Positions 47,463 to 55,542 of a stretch of 64,000 nt of DNA are shown here, piece by piece. Each line of letters opens with the position of its first letter. Position 1 is the stretch's first letter. Below the pieces are notes generated by a model. It worked only from the letters and a program-made list of their open reading frames with translations, was not told where the DNA came from and searched no databases. Position numbers and translations under genes: made by a program. This stretch comes from Saccharothrix tamanrassetensis. Its GTDB lineage: Bacteria > Actinomycetota > Actinomycetes > Mycobacteriales > Pseudonocardiaceae. The DNA lies in contig NZ_JACHJN010000004.1 of the NCBI RefSeq assembly GCF_014203665.1, positions 620,001 to 684,000 of the forward strand, given 5' to 3'.

Positions 47463-49385
47463 TCAGCCGCAGCCGCAGCCGCGCAGTGCCGCGGCCAGCT
47501 CGTCCAGCGCTCCCCGCACCTGCTTGGTGTCCGACGAGCTCAGCGACATGAACGCGAAGACCAGCAGCCGCCCGTCGGCGTCCACCACCACGCCGGCCAG
47601 CGAGTTCACCCCGGTCAGCGTCCCGGTCTTGGCCCGCACCCAGCCCTTGCCCGCCGCACCGGCCTCCTGGTAGCGCCCGGCGAGCGTCCCGCTGCCGCCC
47701 GCCACCGGCAACGCCGTCAGCAGTGGCCGCAGCTTGGCCGTGCGCGGGTCGGCGGCGTCCGGCTTGGCCGCCGCCGCGAGGATGTCGGCCAGCAGCCGCG
47801 CGGGCACCTTGTCGTTCACCGAGAGCCCGGACCCGTCGGCGACCTCGACCCCGGTCAGGTCGAACCCGTTCTCGGTGAGCACCGCCCGCACCGCCTGTAC
47901 GCCGCCGGCGAACGTCGGCTCCATGCCCTTGGCGAGCGCGACCTCGCGGGACATCGTCTCGCCCAGCACGTTGTCGGAGATCTGCATCATGTTCTCGACC
48001 AGCTGGTCCACCGGCACGGACTTCACCTCGCCGAGCACCTCGGCCCCCGGCGCCGCCTGCCCCGGGCCGACCGCCGTCACGCCCAGCCGCGAGGCCAGCG
48101 CGGAGGCCGCGGTGGCGCCGGGCGTCTCCGAGCGCGGGGTGTCCGGCATCGTCGGGTCCTGCCGGCCGCCGTCGATCATCAGCGGCACGATCGGCGCGAC
48201 GTACCCCTCGGGCACGTCCGCCGGCGCCCAGCCGGGTGCCAGGCCGTCGCCCCGGTAGCGGCTGACGTCGAACAGCACCTGCTTCACCGGGCCGTTCGCG
48301 GAGACCTGGGAGGCGAGGTCGTCCAGGGTCGGCGCGCCGGGGTAGACCGTGCGGCGGTCGGCGGGCAGCGAGGACAGCGTCGGATCCCCGCCGCCGACCA
48401 GCACGACGGTTCCCGGCTGGTCGCCCCGCACGACCTTGGTGGACAGTTGCGACGTGTGGTCCAGGCTCAGCAGTGCCGCCGCCGCGACCAGGACCTTCAC
48501 CGTCGACGCGGGAGTCAGCGGGGTCGTCTCGCCCTGCTTCCACAGCACCGTGCCGGTCACCGGGTCCACCACGGTCCCGGTCAGCGTGCCGAGCACGCCG
48601 TTGCCGGCCGGTCCGCGCAGCACCGAACCGATGCCGCCGGCCGTGGGCGCGGGTGCGTCCGCCCCGACGCCCTTCAGCGCCAGGGAGACCGGTGCGGGCG
48701 GCTGCGGTGCGGCCGTGGTCGGGGTGGGCGCGGTGTCCAGCCAGCCCAGCTGCCACGTCGCCACCGCGCCGCCGGCGAGCACGACGACCATCGCCAACGC
48801 GCCCACGAGCAGCAGGGGGCGCTTCCGCCGTGGCTTCTCGGCGCCGTTCGACCGGTCGGACCCGACGGACGCCTCGCCGGCCGCGTCGGAGGGTGCTCCG
48901 ACCGGCAACTCCGCGTCGGCGCGTTCCCCGTTCGGAGCCACCCGCTCCGGGCGGGCCCGTTCCGGAGACCCGCCGGACCCCGCCGCGCCGGCGCGGGCCG
49001 CGTCGGAGGCCGCCGCGCCGGAAGCCGGCCCACCCGGGCGCGCTCCATGGGGAGGCGGTCCACCCGACTGAGGTCCACCCGACTGAGGTCCACCAGCGGG
49101 CGACCCACCGGGGCGCGCGCTACCCGAAGTGGGCCGGTCGGAGGGCGCTTCGGCCGGCGTCGAAGGCTTCTCACGTTCCGTGATCGGTTCAGCGGCGTCA
49201 CCCGCCGGCGCCGCGCCCGACCCCGCCGCGGGCCGCGGACCGGTCCGTCCGGGCTGCGCCGGAGGCGGCACGGGGAGCCGCATGGTCGGCGGGTCCGCCG
49301 GTCGTGGACGCCTGACCTGCACCGTCGGCGGCTCATGGGCGGTCTCGTCGTCGTCGACGGTCGGCCACGATGGCTCGTCGGGCAC
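47463..49385 (-). CDS. dacB: D-alanyl-D-alanine carboxypeptidase (PBP4 class)
   Basis: Class C penicillin-binding protein trimming cell-wall peptides, 640 aa. The first about 190 residues are a cytoplasmic Pro/Gly/Arg-rich disordered region with a GGPQS repeat (15-bp tandem repeat near 49060-49100). One membrane helix (LLLVGALAMVVVLAGGAVA) anchors the enzyme domain outside. Active-site motifs: STVK in TPASTVKVLV, SDN in MQISDNVLGE and KTG in RAKTGTLTG. GTG 49385 has ggagga upstream. Confidence 0.94.
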   Translation of the reverse strand: MPDEPSWPTVDDDETAHEPPTVQVRRPRPADPPTMRLPVPPPAQPGRTGPRPAAGSGAAPAGDAAEPITEREKPSTPAEAPSDRPTSGSARPGGSPAGGPQSGGPQSGGPPPHGARPGGPASGAAASDAARAGAAGSGGSPERARPERVAPNGERADAELPVGAPSDAAGEASVGSDRSNGAEKPRRKRPLLLVGALAMVVVLAGGAVATWQLGWLDTAPTPTTAAPQPPAPVSLALKGVGADAPAPTAGGIGSVLRGPAGNGVLGTLTGTVVDPVTGTVLWKQGETTPLTPASTVKVLVAAAALLSLDHTSQLSTKVVRGDQPGTVVLVGGGDPTLSSLPADRRTVYPGAPTLDDLASQVSANGPVKQVLFDVSRYRGDGLAPGWAPADVPEGYVAPIVPLMIDGGRQDPTMPDTPRSETPGATAASALASRLGVTAVGPGQAAPGAEVLGEVKSVPVDQLVENMMQISDNVLGETMSREVALAKGMEPTFAGGVQAVRAVLTENGFDLTGVEVADGSGLSVNDKVPARLLADILAAAAKPDAADPRTAKLRPLLTALPVAGGSGTLAGRYQEAGAAGKGWVRAKTGTLTGVNSLAGVVVDADGRLLVFAFMSLSSSDTKQVRGALDELAAALRGCGCG

Positions 49386-49511
49386 GCAGTCCTCCGCGGT
49401 TGATTACGGGCAACGTCACACCCGTGACCGGGCACATGGATGAGGGTTGACGACACCTCGTGGTCCACACTAGTGGCGTAACGAACGTCAAAGACGAGCG
49501 AGGACCGCGCA

Positions 49512-50015
49512 GTGGAGTTCGACGTCACCATCGAGATCCCCAAGGGGGTCCGGAACAAGTACGAGATGGACCACAAGACGGGGCGCATCCGGCTGGACCG
49601 GACCCTGTTCACGGCCACTCAGTACCCGGCGGACTACGGCTTCGTCGACAACACCCTGGGCGAGGACGGCGACCCGCTGGACGCCCTGGTGATCGTCCAG
49701 GAGCCGACGTTCCCCGGCTGCCTGATCCGCTCCCGCGCGATCGGCATGTTCCGGATGACCGACGAGAAGGGCGGCGACGACAAGCTGCTCTGCGTGCCTG
49801 CCGACGACCCGCGCTCGGAGCACCTGCGCGACATCCACCACCTCAACGAGTTCTACCGGCTGGAGATCCAGCACTTCTTCGAGGTCTACAAGGACCTGGA
49901 GCCGGGCAAGAGCGTGGAGGGCGCGACCTGGGTCGGCCGGGTCGAGGCGGAAGCCGAGATCGTGCGGTCCTACCAGCGCCTGAAGGACGCCGTCGCGCGC
50001 GGCGAGGACCACTGA
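49512..50015 (+). CDS. ppa: Inorganic pyrophosphatase
   Basis: Hydrolyses pyrophosphate to drive biosynthesis, 167 aa, family I soluble type. The metal-binding aspartates are in DGDPLDAL (52-59) and [25 protein letters not shown] is cut short in the usual family manner. Start GTG 49512. Divergent from dacB and followed by a textbook terminator. Confidence 0.97.
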   Translation: MEFDVTIEIPKGVRNKYEMDHKTGRIRLDRTLFTATQYPADYGFVDNTLGEDGDPLDALVIVQEPTFPGCLIRSRAIGMFRMTDEKGGDDKLLCVPADDPRSEHLRDIHHLNEFYRLEIQHFFEVYKDLEPGKSVEGATWVGRVEAEAEIVRSYQRLKDAVARGEDH

Positions 50016-50028
50016 GTCGGTAGACGCG

Positions 50029-50066
50029 AAAAAGCGGGCCACCCCCCGACGAGTGGCCCGCTTTTT
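50029..50066. terminator. Bidirectional intrinsic terminator
   Basis: A perfect 14-bp stem (aaaaagcgggccac with its complement) and 10-nt loop. The A run and T run at the stem base give a U tract in both directions. It separates the convergent ppa and MFS genes. Confidence 0.95.
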
Positions 50067-50085
50067 CATTCGATGGTGTGACGTT

Positions 50086-51756
50086 TCAGTGGATGGCGAC
50101 CGGGGCCTGCGCGGCCTCGTTCTCGTCGTTCACCCGCTCCAGGCCGGACCGGCTGGACAGCGGCACCTCGCGCAGGAACCAGACGAACGCGAACCCGACC
50201 ACCGACACCAGCGCGCCGACCAGGAACACCAGGTCGATCGAGCCGGAGAAGCCGTCCAGGAACGGCCGCGCCAGCACCGGGTCCAGCGTCTCGAGGAACT
50301 CGGTGTTGTCCAGGCTCAGCCCGCTCCCGCCGTCCTTCAGGGCGGCGGCGAACTGCTGGTTCTCCGGCCGCGCCAGGGCGGCCAGGAAGTCCGGGTTGCC
50401 CCTCGCCGCGTTCAGCGCGTTGCCGATCTTGTCGCCGACCGTGCTGAACAGGATCGACAGGAACACCGCGGTGCCGACCGTGCCGCCGATCTGCCGGAAG
50501 AACGTGGCCGAGGCGGTCGCGACGCCCATGTCGCGCGGCTCCGCGTCGTTCTGGATGGCCACCAGCAGGGTCTGCATGCACAGGCCCAGCCCGGCGCCCA
50601 TGAAGAACATCATCACCAGCGGCTGCCAGACCGGCGTGTCGGTGCCGATCGTGCTGAACAGGAACAGCGAGATCGCCATCAGGCCCAGCCCGACCACCGG
50701 GAACACCTTGTACCGGCCGGTCTTGGCGGTGTAGCTGCCGCTGCCGCCGGCCGCGGTCATGATGCCCAGCGTGAGCGGCAGCATCATCAGCCCGGACTCG
50801 GTGGCGCTGTAGCCCTTCACGATCTGCAGGTACAGCGGCAGCGAGACCATGCCGCCGAACATGCCGAGGCCGAGCAGGAAGTTGACGGTGTTGCCGAGCG
50901 AGAACGTCTGCCGGCGGAACAACCGCAGCGGCAGCAGCGCCTCGTCGCCCATCCGCTTCTCGGTGAACACGAACCCGACCAGGCCGAGCACGCCGACGAC
51001 GTACATGGCGATCGCGGTGCCCGAGGCCCAACCCCAATCGCGGCCCTGTTCGGCCACGATCAGCAGCGGCACGAGACCGATGGTCAGCAGCGCCGCGCCC
51101 ATGAAGTCGATGCGGTGGTCGACCCGCTTGTGCGGGATGTTCAGCACCTTCGCCACCACGACCAGCGCGACCAGCGCGATCGGCACGTTGATCAGGAACA
51201 CCCAGCGCCAGCCGGCGGTGCCCAGGAAGTCCTCCATGCCCGCGAACAGACCGCCGACGACGGGGCCCGCGACGCTGGAGATGCCGAACACCGCCATGAA
51301 GTAGCCGGTGTAGCGGCTGCGCTCGCGCGGCGACGTGATGTCCGCCAGGATCGCCATGGCCAGCGACATCAGACCACCGGCACCGAGGCCCTGCACCGCG
51401 CGGAACGCGGCGAGCTCGTACATCGAGTTCGCGATGCCGGAGAGCAGGGAGCCCGCGAGGAACAGCGTGATCGCGGCCAGGTACATCGGCTTGCGGCCGT
51501 AGATGTCCGACAGCTTGCCGTACAGCGGGGTCGAGATGGTGGCCGTGATCAGGTAGGCCGTGGTCGCCCAGGCTTGCAGGGTCTGGCCGTTGAGCTCGTC
51601 CGCGATGGTCTTCATGGCCGTGGCCACGATCATCTGGTCCAGCGCGGCGAGGAACATCCCCAGCAGCAGGCCCGACAGGATCGTCAGGATCTGCCGGTGG
51701 GTGAGCAGGGCGGCGCCGGGTGGCGGCGCGTCCGCTCGGGTTGTCGTCTCCGACAT
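50086..51756 (-). CDS. DHA2-family drug efflux transporter
   Basis: Proton-driven multidrug exporter with 14 predicted helices, 556 aa. Motif A is LYGKLSDIYGRKPMYL, and the first helix has the acidic LAALDQMIVATAM typical of EmrB/QacA types. It is just 3 bp downstream of the MarR gene, with ATG 51756 preceded by ggagaag. The MarR protein and palindrome upstream suggest induction by a toxic compound. It may confer resistance to an antibiotic or dye; substrate unknown. Confidence 0.92.
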   Translation of the reverse strand: MSETTTRADAPPPGAALLTHRQILTILSGLLLGMFLAALDQMIVATAMKTIADELNGQTLQAWATTAYLITATISTPLYGKLSDIYGRKPMYLAAITLFLAGSLLSGIANSMYELAAFRAVQGLGAGGLMSLAMAILADITSPRERSRYTGYFMAVFGISSVAGPVVGGLFAGMEDFLGTAGWRWVFLINVPIALVALVVVAKVLNIPHKRVDHRIDFMGAALLTIGLVPLLIVAEQGRDWGWASGTAIAMYVVGVLGLVGFVFTEKRMGDEALLPLRLFRRQTFSLGNTVNFLLGLGMFGGMVSLPLYLQIVKGYSATESGLMMLPLTLGIMTAAGGSGSYTAKTGRYKVFPVVGLGLMAISLFLFSTIGTDTPVWQPLVMMFFMGAGLGLCMQTLLVAIQNDAEPRDMGVATASATFFRQIGGTVGTAVFLSILFSTVGDKIGNALNAARGNPDFLAALARPENQQFAAALKDGGSGLSLDNTEFLETLDPVLARPFLDGFSGSIDLVFLVGALVSVVGFAFVWFLREVPLSSRSGLERVNDENEAAQAPVAIH

Positions 51757-51759
51757 CAC

Positions 51760-52275
51760 TCACTTCTCCCCTTCTGAGCGCGGCCCCAGTCCGCTCTCAG
51801 CGATGAAATCCGGCAGAGCGCGTTCGTAGTCGCCCACGAACCGCTCGAAGTAGTCGATGAACGCCGCCAGGTCCCCCTCGGACCAGTCGGCGAGCATGCG
51901 TGCGATGGACTGGTTGCGCATCAGCCGCCGCTCAGCCAGCAGGCGTTGCCCCGCGTCCGTCACGGCCAGCACGCTGGCCCGGCCGTCGTCGGGATCCGCC
52001 CGGCGTTCGACCCACCCCTCTTTGACGAGTGTCGCGACCTGGCGGCTGACCGTCGAAGGGTCCGAGAAGACCGCCTCGGCCAGCGCACTCGACCGGGAAG
52101 GCCCCAGGTGGCTCAGGTTCGCGAGCAGCACGAACGAGGCCTTGTCCATCCCGGCCCTGCTCATGTGCGCGGCGACGCACGCGTGCATCTTGTTGAGGCG
52201 TACCAGCGCCATGCCGACTCGCTCGGCATTGGCGAGCTGCGCCGCACGCGCTTCGTCACTCACCGGGGTCGCCAT
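51760..52275 (-). CDS. MarR-family regulator
   Basis: Winged-helix repressor, 171 aa, with the DNA-recognition helix SDPSTVSRQVATLVKEGWVERR and the wing ADPDDGRASVLAVTDAGQRLL. It is the first gene of a two-gene operon with the exporter. A strong palindrome 15 bp upstream of its start is the likely operator, giving autoregulation. Confidence 0.93.
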   Translation of the reverse strand: MATPVSDEARAAQLANAERVGMALVRLNKMHACVAAHMSRAGMDKASFVLLANLSHLGPSRSSALAEAVFSDPSTVSRQVATLVKEGWVERRADPDDGRASVLAVTDAGQRLLAERRLMRNQSIARMLADWSEGDLAAFIDYFERFVGDYERALPDFIAESGLGPRSEGEK

Positions 52276-52289
52276 GGAACACTCCGTTT

Positions 52290-52323
52290 GCTTGCATCAT
52301 CCAACTAGTTGCTGAGTGCAAGC
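52290..52323. promoter_or_regulatory. MarR operator candidate
   Basis: The perfect palindrome CAACTAGTTG (52302-52311) is nested in outer arms GCTTGCA/TGCAAGC (52290-52296/52317-52323). This nested symmetry directly upstream of the MarR start is typical of MarR binding sites. Confidence 0.7.
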
Positions 52324-52403
52324 ATGAACCTTCGGGAGAGTCTTGGCAAACGAAATAACCGGTGACTCGCGTCTCATGGCTACCGGCCGGTAACATCCGA
52401 TCC

Positions 52404-52859
52404 ATGAGCGCTGACTACTCGTTCGTCGCCGACGCGATGAAGCAGGCCGTGCCCTGGGTGAAGACCAGTGGAGTCGAGTTCGCCGAGGTGACCGGCGACC
52501 GGGTGGTCGCCGACCTGCCGGACGACCCGGCCACGCACAACCACGTGGCCGGGCCGCACGCGGCCATGATCTTCGGCCTGGGCGAGACCGCGTCGGGCGC
52601 GGTGGCGATGGCGGCGTTCGCGCCCCACATGGCCAAGGCCACGCCGCTCGTCGCGCGTTCCGAGATCAAGTACCGGAAGCTGGCCCGCGGCGCCCTCCGC
52701 GCCGAGGCCGTGCTGGGCCGCCCGGCCGACGACGTGGTGGCGGAACTGGACGCGGGCACCCGGCCCGAGTTCCCGGTCAACGTGACGGTGACCAACGCCG
52801 AGGGCGTGACCACGGCCGAGATGGTCGTCGTCTGGACCCTGCGCCCCAACCGCGCCTAG
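52404..52859 (+). CDS. Hotdog-fold thioesterase (DUF4442/PaaI-like)
   Basis: A 151-aa protein with a hotdog-fold pattern: HNHVAGPHAAMIFGLGETASG forms the characteristic active-site loop and central helix, followed by SEIKYRKLARGALRAEA. Probably an acyl-CoA thioesterase; the substrate is unknown. ATG 52404 is preferred because it begins just ahead of the domain. Its TAG stop shares the palindrome CTAG with the stop of the convergent L11 paralogue. Confidence 0.8.
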   Translation: MSADYSFVADAMKQAVPWVKTSGVEFAEVTGDRVVADLPDDPATHNHVAGPHAAMIFGLGETASGAVAMAAFAPHMAKATPLVARSEIKYRKLARGALRAEAVLGRPADDVVAELDAGTRPEFPVNVTVTNAEGVTTAEMVVVWTLRPNRA

Positions 52860-53278
52860 CCCTCCACGGCAACCCCCATCGACCGGGCGGTGCCGGCGAC
52901 GATCCGCTCCGCCGCGTCCAGGTCCGTCGTGTTCAGGTCGGGCAGCTTCCGCTCGGCGATGGCACGCACCTGGGCGCGGCGCAAGGTGCCCGCCACCTGG
53001 TGACCGGGCGCACCGGACCCCTTGCCGCCCAACGCCTTCCGGATCAGGAACGCGGTCGGTGGCGTCTTCAGCCGCAGCTCGAACGACCTGTCGTCCCGGA
53101 CCACGACCACGACCGGCACGACATCGCCGCGCTGGCCGGCGGTGGCCTCGTCGTAGGAACGCTTGACCCCGACCAGGTTCACGCCGGTCTGGCCGAGCAT
53201 CTTGCCCAGGTCCATCATGGAGGCGTTGCCCGCCTCCAGGTTCATGGTGATCTCGTGGGTCTTCTTCGCGGGTGGCAT
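52856..53278 (-). CDS. Divergent ribosomal protein L11 paralogue
   Basis: A 140-aa protein that aligns with L11 over its full length: DRSFELRLKTPPTAFLIRKA, GKGSGAPGH, DLNTTDLDAAERIVAGTARSMG. The N-terminal loop that reads ANPxPPVGPALGQ in true L11 is ASMMDLGKMLGQ here (19-30): all its prolines are gone and one residue is missing. That loop contacts 23S rRNA and is where thiopeptides bind. It stands alone, without rplA, nusG or secE, so it is not the housekeeping rplK. No Shine-Dalgarno is visible before ATG 53278. The function is unknown; alternative ribosomal subunit or antibiotic-related variant are possibilities. Confidence 0.88.
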   Translation of the reverse strand: MPPAKKTHEITMNLEAGNASMMDLGKMLGQTGVNLVGVKRSYDEATAGQRGDVVPVVVVVRDDRSFELRLKTPPTAFLIRKALGGKGSGAPGHQVAGTLRRAQVRAIAERKLPDLNTTDLDAAERIVAGTARSMGVAVEG

Positions 53279-53373
53279 GGCGGCGACGGTAGGAATTGAC
53301 GTAACGGCAGACTCAACCCGAATTCCGGGGTGGTCCGGGTAACGGTCCGCCCGGTGCCCGACGATGACGTCAC

Positions 53374-54084
53374 ATGACCGATGCGGACTTACCCCGAAGA
53401 TCGTTGTCACTGCTGGCGTTCGCCGTCCTGGCCCTGAGCGCGTGCAGCGCCGAACCGTCCACATCGCGCTCGCCGTCGTCACGGAGCACCGCTCCCACAA
53501 CGACTTCCGTGACCACCTCCACAACGACCACCTCCACGACGACCACGACCACGCCACCCGCGGTGCAGGTCGCCGCAGTGGTCGACGGCCGCACCATCAC
53601 GGTCACCGGCGGCGGTCAGGTGGTGTTGGCGGGCTTGGCGCAACCCGGCGCGTGCTGGTCCCAGTCCGCCGTGGAGTTCCTCCGGAACACGGTGACCGGC
53701 AAGCAGATCCGCGTGGTCGGCGGCACCGTGCTGCTGCCCGACGGCAGAGACCTGGCCGCGCTCGCGCTCGAACAGGGCGTGGCCCGTGCCGGGCAGACCG
53801 CCGGCTCCGGGCTCACCTCCGCCCAGGCCGCCGCGAAGGCGGCAGGGCGCGGCCTGTGGGGCGCACCGTGCTCCGGCGCGGACACCGTCGCACCTCCGCC
53901 GCCTCCCCCGCCGGCCTACACCCCGCCGCCGCAGGAGACCGTCGCGCCGGAGCCACCACCGAGCGCGTACTACGCGAACTGCTCCGCCGCGAGAGCGGCC
54001 GGAGCCGCCCCGCTCCACATCGGCCAACCCGGCTACCGCCCGGCTCTGGACCGCGATGGCGACGGCGTGGCCTGCGAGACGTAG
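53374..54084 (+). CDS. SNase-like lipoprotein with Excalibur domain
   Basis: A 236-aa surface lipoprotein. Lipobox LSAC (cysteine 24), a Thr/Ser-rich linker to about residue 62, then a domain resembling staphylococcal-nuclease-like (thermonuclease) folds (VAAVVDGRTITVTGGG, DGRDLAALALEQGVARA), a proline-rich spacer, and a C-terminal Excalibur calcium-binding motif (YANCSAARAAGAAP to DRDGDGVACE). The nuclease catalytic arginines are not evident, so enzymatic activity is doubtful. A similar arrangement is common in actinomycetes. Confidence 0.8.
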   Translation: MTDADLPRRSLSLLAFAVLALSACSAEPSTSRSPSSRSTAPTTTSVTTSTTTTSTTTTTTPPAVQVAAVVDGRTITVTGGGQVVLAGLAQPGACWSQSAVEFLRNTVTGKQIRVVGGTVLLPDGRDLAALALEQGVARAGQTAGSGLTSAQAAAKAAGRGLWGAPCSGADTVAPPPPPPPAYTPPPQETVAPEPPPSAYYANCSAARAAGAAPLHIGQPGYRPALDRDGDGVACET

Positions 54085-54093
54085 TTTCACCCC

Positions 54094-55029
54094 GTGAAGG
54101 TCGACCGCCTGGACATCTCGTACGACCCGCGCACCGTCGTGGACGCCGCACGACAAGCCGAAGCCGACGGCTGCGCGGGCTTCTGGCTCGCGGAGACCAA
54201 GCACGACCCGTTCCTGGGCCTGGCCCGGGCAGGCGCCCACACCGGGCTGGAGCTGGGCACGGCCATCGCGGTGGCGTTCGCGCGCAACCCGATGAGCACC
54301 GCCGTGCAGGCCAACGACCTGCAACTGCTCTCCGAAGGGCGCTTCAACCTCGGCCTGGGCTCACAGGTCGAACCGCACATCACCAAGCGCTTCGGCATGC
54401 CGTGGTCCCACCCCGCCGCGCGGATGCGGGAGTTCGTGCTGGCGCTCAAGGCGGTCTGGCACACCTGGGCCACCGGCGAACGCCTCCGCTTCCGCGGCGA
54501 GTTCTACACCCACACCCTGATGACGCCGTTCTTCGACCCCGGCCCGAACCCCCACGGCCCGCCGAAGGTCTGGCTGGCCGGGGTGGGCGGGCTGATGACC
54601 GAGGTCGCCGGCGAGGTGGCGGACGGGTTCCTGTGCCACAACTTCACCACCGAGCGGTACCTGCGCGAGGTGACGCTGCCGGCGTTGGCGAAGGGCCGGG
54701 CGAAAGTCGGGAAGACGTTGGCGGGCTTGGAGATCAGCGCCCCGTCACTGGTCGCGTGCGATGACCGCCAGGTCGCGGACGTGAAGCGGCAGATCGCGTT
54801 CTACGGCTCCACCCCGGCCTACCGCAAGGTGCTCGACCTGCACGGCTGGGGCGGGCTGCACGACGAACTGCACCGCCTGTCCCGCCGCCGGCTCTGGGAC
54901 GACATGGCCGCCGCCGTCGACGACGACGTCCTGCACGCGTTCGCCGTCGTCGGCACCGAGTCCGAGGTCGCGGCGGAACTGGACCGGCGCTACGGCGACG
55001 TGGCCACGAGGGTCCTCAGGAGCGCGTGA
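54094..55029 (+). CDS. LLM-class F420-dependent oxidoreductase
   Basis: A 311-aa member of the luciferase-like monooxygenase superfamily, F420 type (TIGR03617-like). Typical stretches: [40 protein letters not shown] and [24 protein letters not shown]. It probably reduces a substrate with F420H2; the substrate is unknown. GTG 54094 follows the lipoprotein stop by 9 bp, so the two may be cotranscribed. Confidence 0.88.
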
Positions 55030-55276
55030 GCCGGTGGTGGAACAGCGCCGGCTCCGCCCTCACCCACGCCACCTCCCGCCGCGAGACCCATCGCCGCCGC
55101 CCGACCCGCGCGGAGAGCACGACGAACGGCAGCGACATGACCGTCGGCACGATCATCGTGACCATCGTCATCACCCCCACGGAGGCAACGGCGAGGTCGG
55201 CCGGGTCTGACGCGAACAGACCAAAGGCCACCCTGATGGAGCAACGGCCCCCGCTCCGGCAGGACCACGGCGTCAC
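55016..55276 (-). CDS. Hypothetical small membrane protein
   Basis: An open frame of up to 86 aa with a hydrophobic middle ([24 protein letters not shown]) followed by a basic tail. The hydrophobic-then-basic pattern and codon use are reasonable, but there is no family I recognise and the start is unclear; an internal GTG is as likely. It overlaps the oxidoreductase end by 14 bp. It could be a remnant of a longer membrane protein. Confidence 0.35.
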
Positions 55277-55343
55277 CGGCCCGACTACCCGCGAGAACGA
55301 AGAAAAGGCCAGGTCAGCGGACTGACCTGGCCTGTCCCACCTG

Positions 55344-55417
55344 AGCCGCCTATCGGAATCGAACCGATGACCTGCTCATTACGAGTGAGCCGCTCTGGCC
55401 GACTGAGCTAAGGCGGC
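55344..55417 (-). tRNA. tRNA-Thr (anticodon CGU)
   Basis: 74 nt. The acceptor arms GCCGCCT/AGGCGGC pair perfectly. The D arm has TAGCTCAGTCGG, the anticodon loop CTCGTAA gives anticodon CGU for ACG codons, and the T arm has GGTTCGATTCC. No CCA is encoded. The gene lies alone between two protein genes. Confidence 0.95.
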
Positions 55418-55542
55418 GAGACGCGACAACTATAGCCCAGGCGTCGACCGTCACCGAATAGGGGTCCGCTCGTTAGGGTCGGCAGTGACGCCGCTCACGC
55501 GAGCGCCGCACCTGACGTCGCCGCCGTGGGAGGTCCGACCAG

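Noticed and set aside
50053-51777. A long plus-strand open frame over the exporter gene
   Set aside because: Antisense shadow with Gln/His/Arg-rich composition; the exporter on the other strand has a clear 14-helix pattern.
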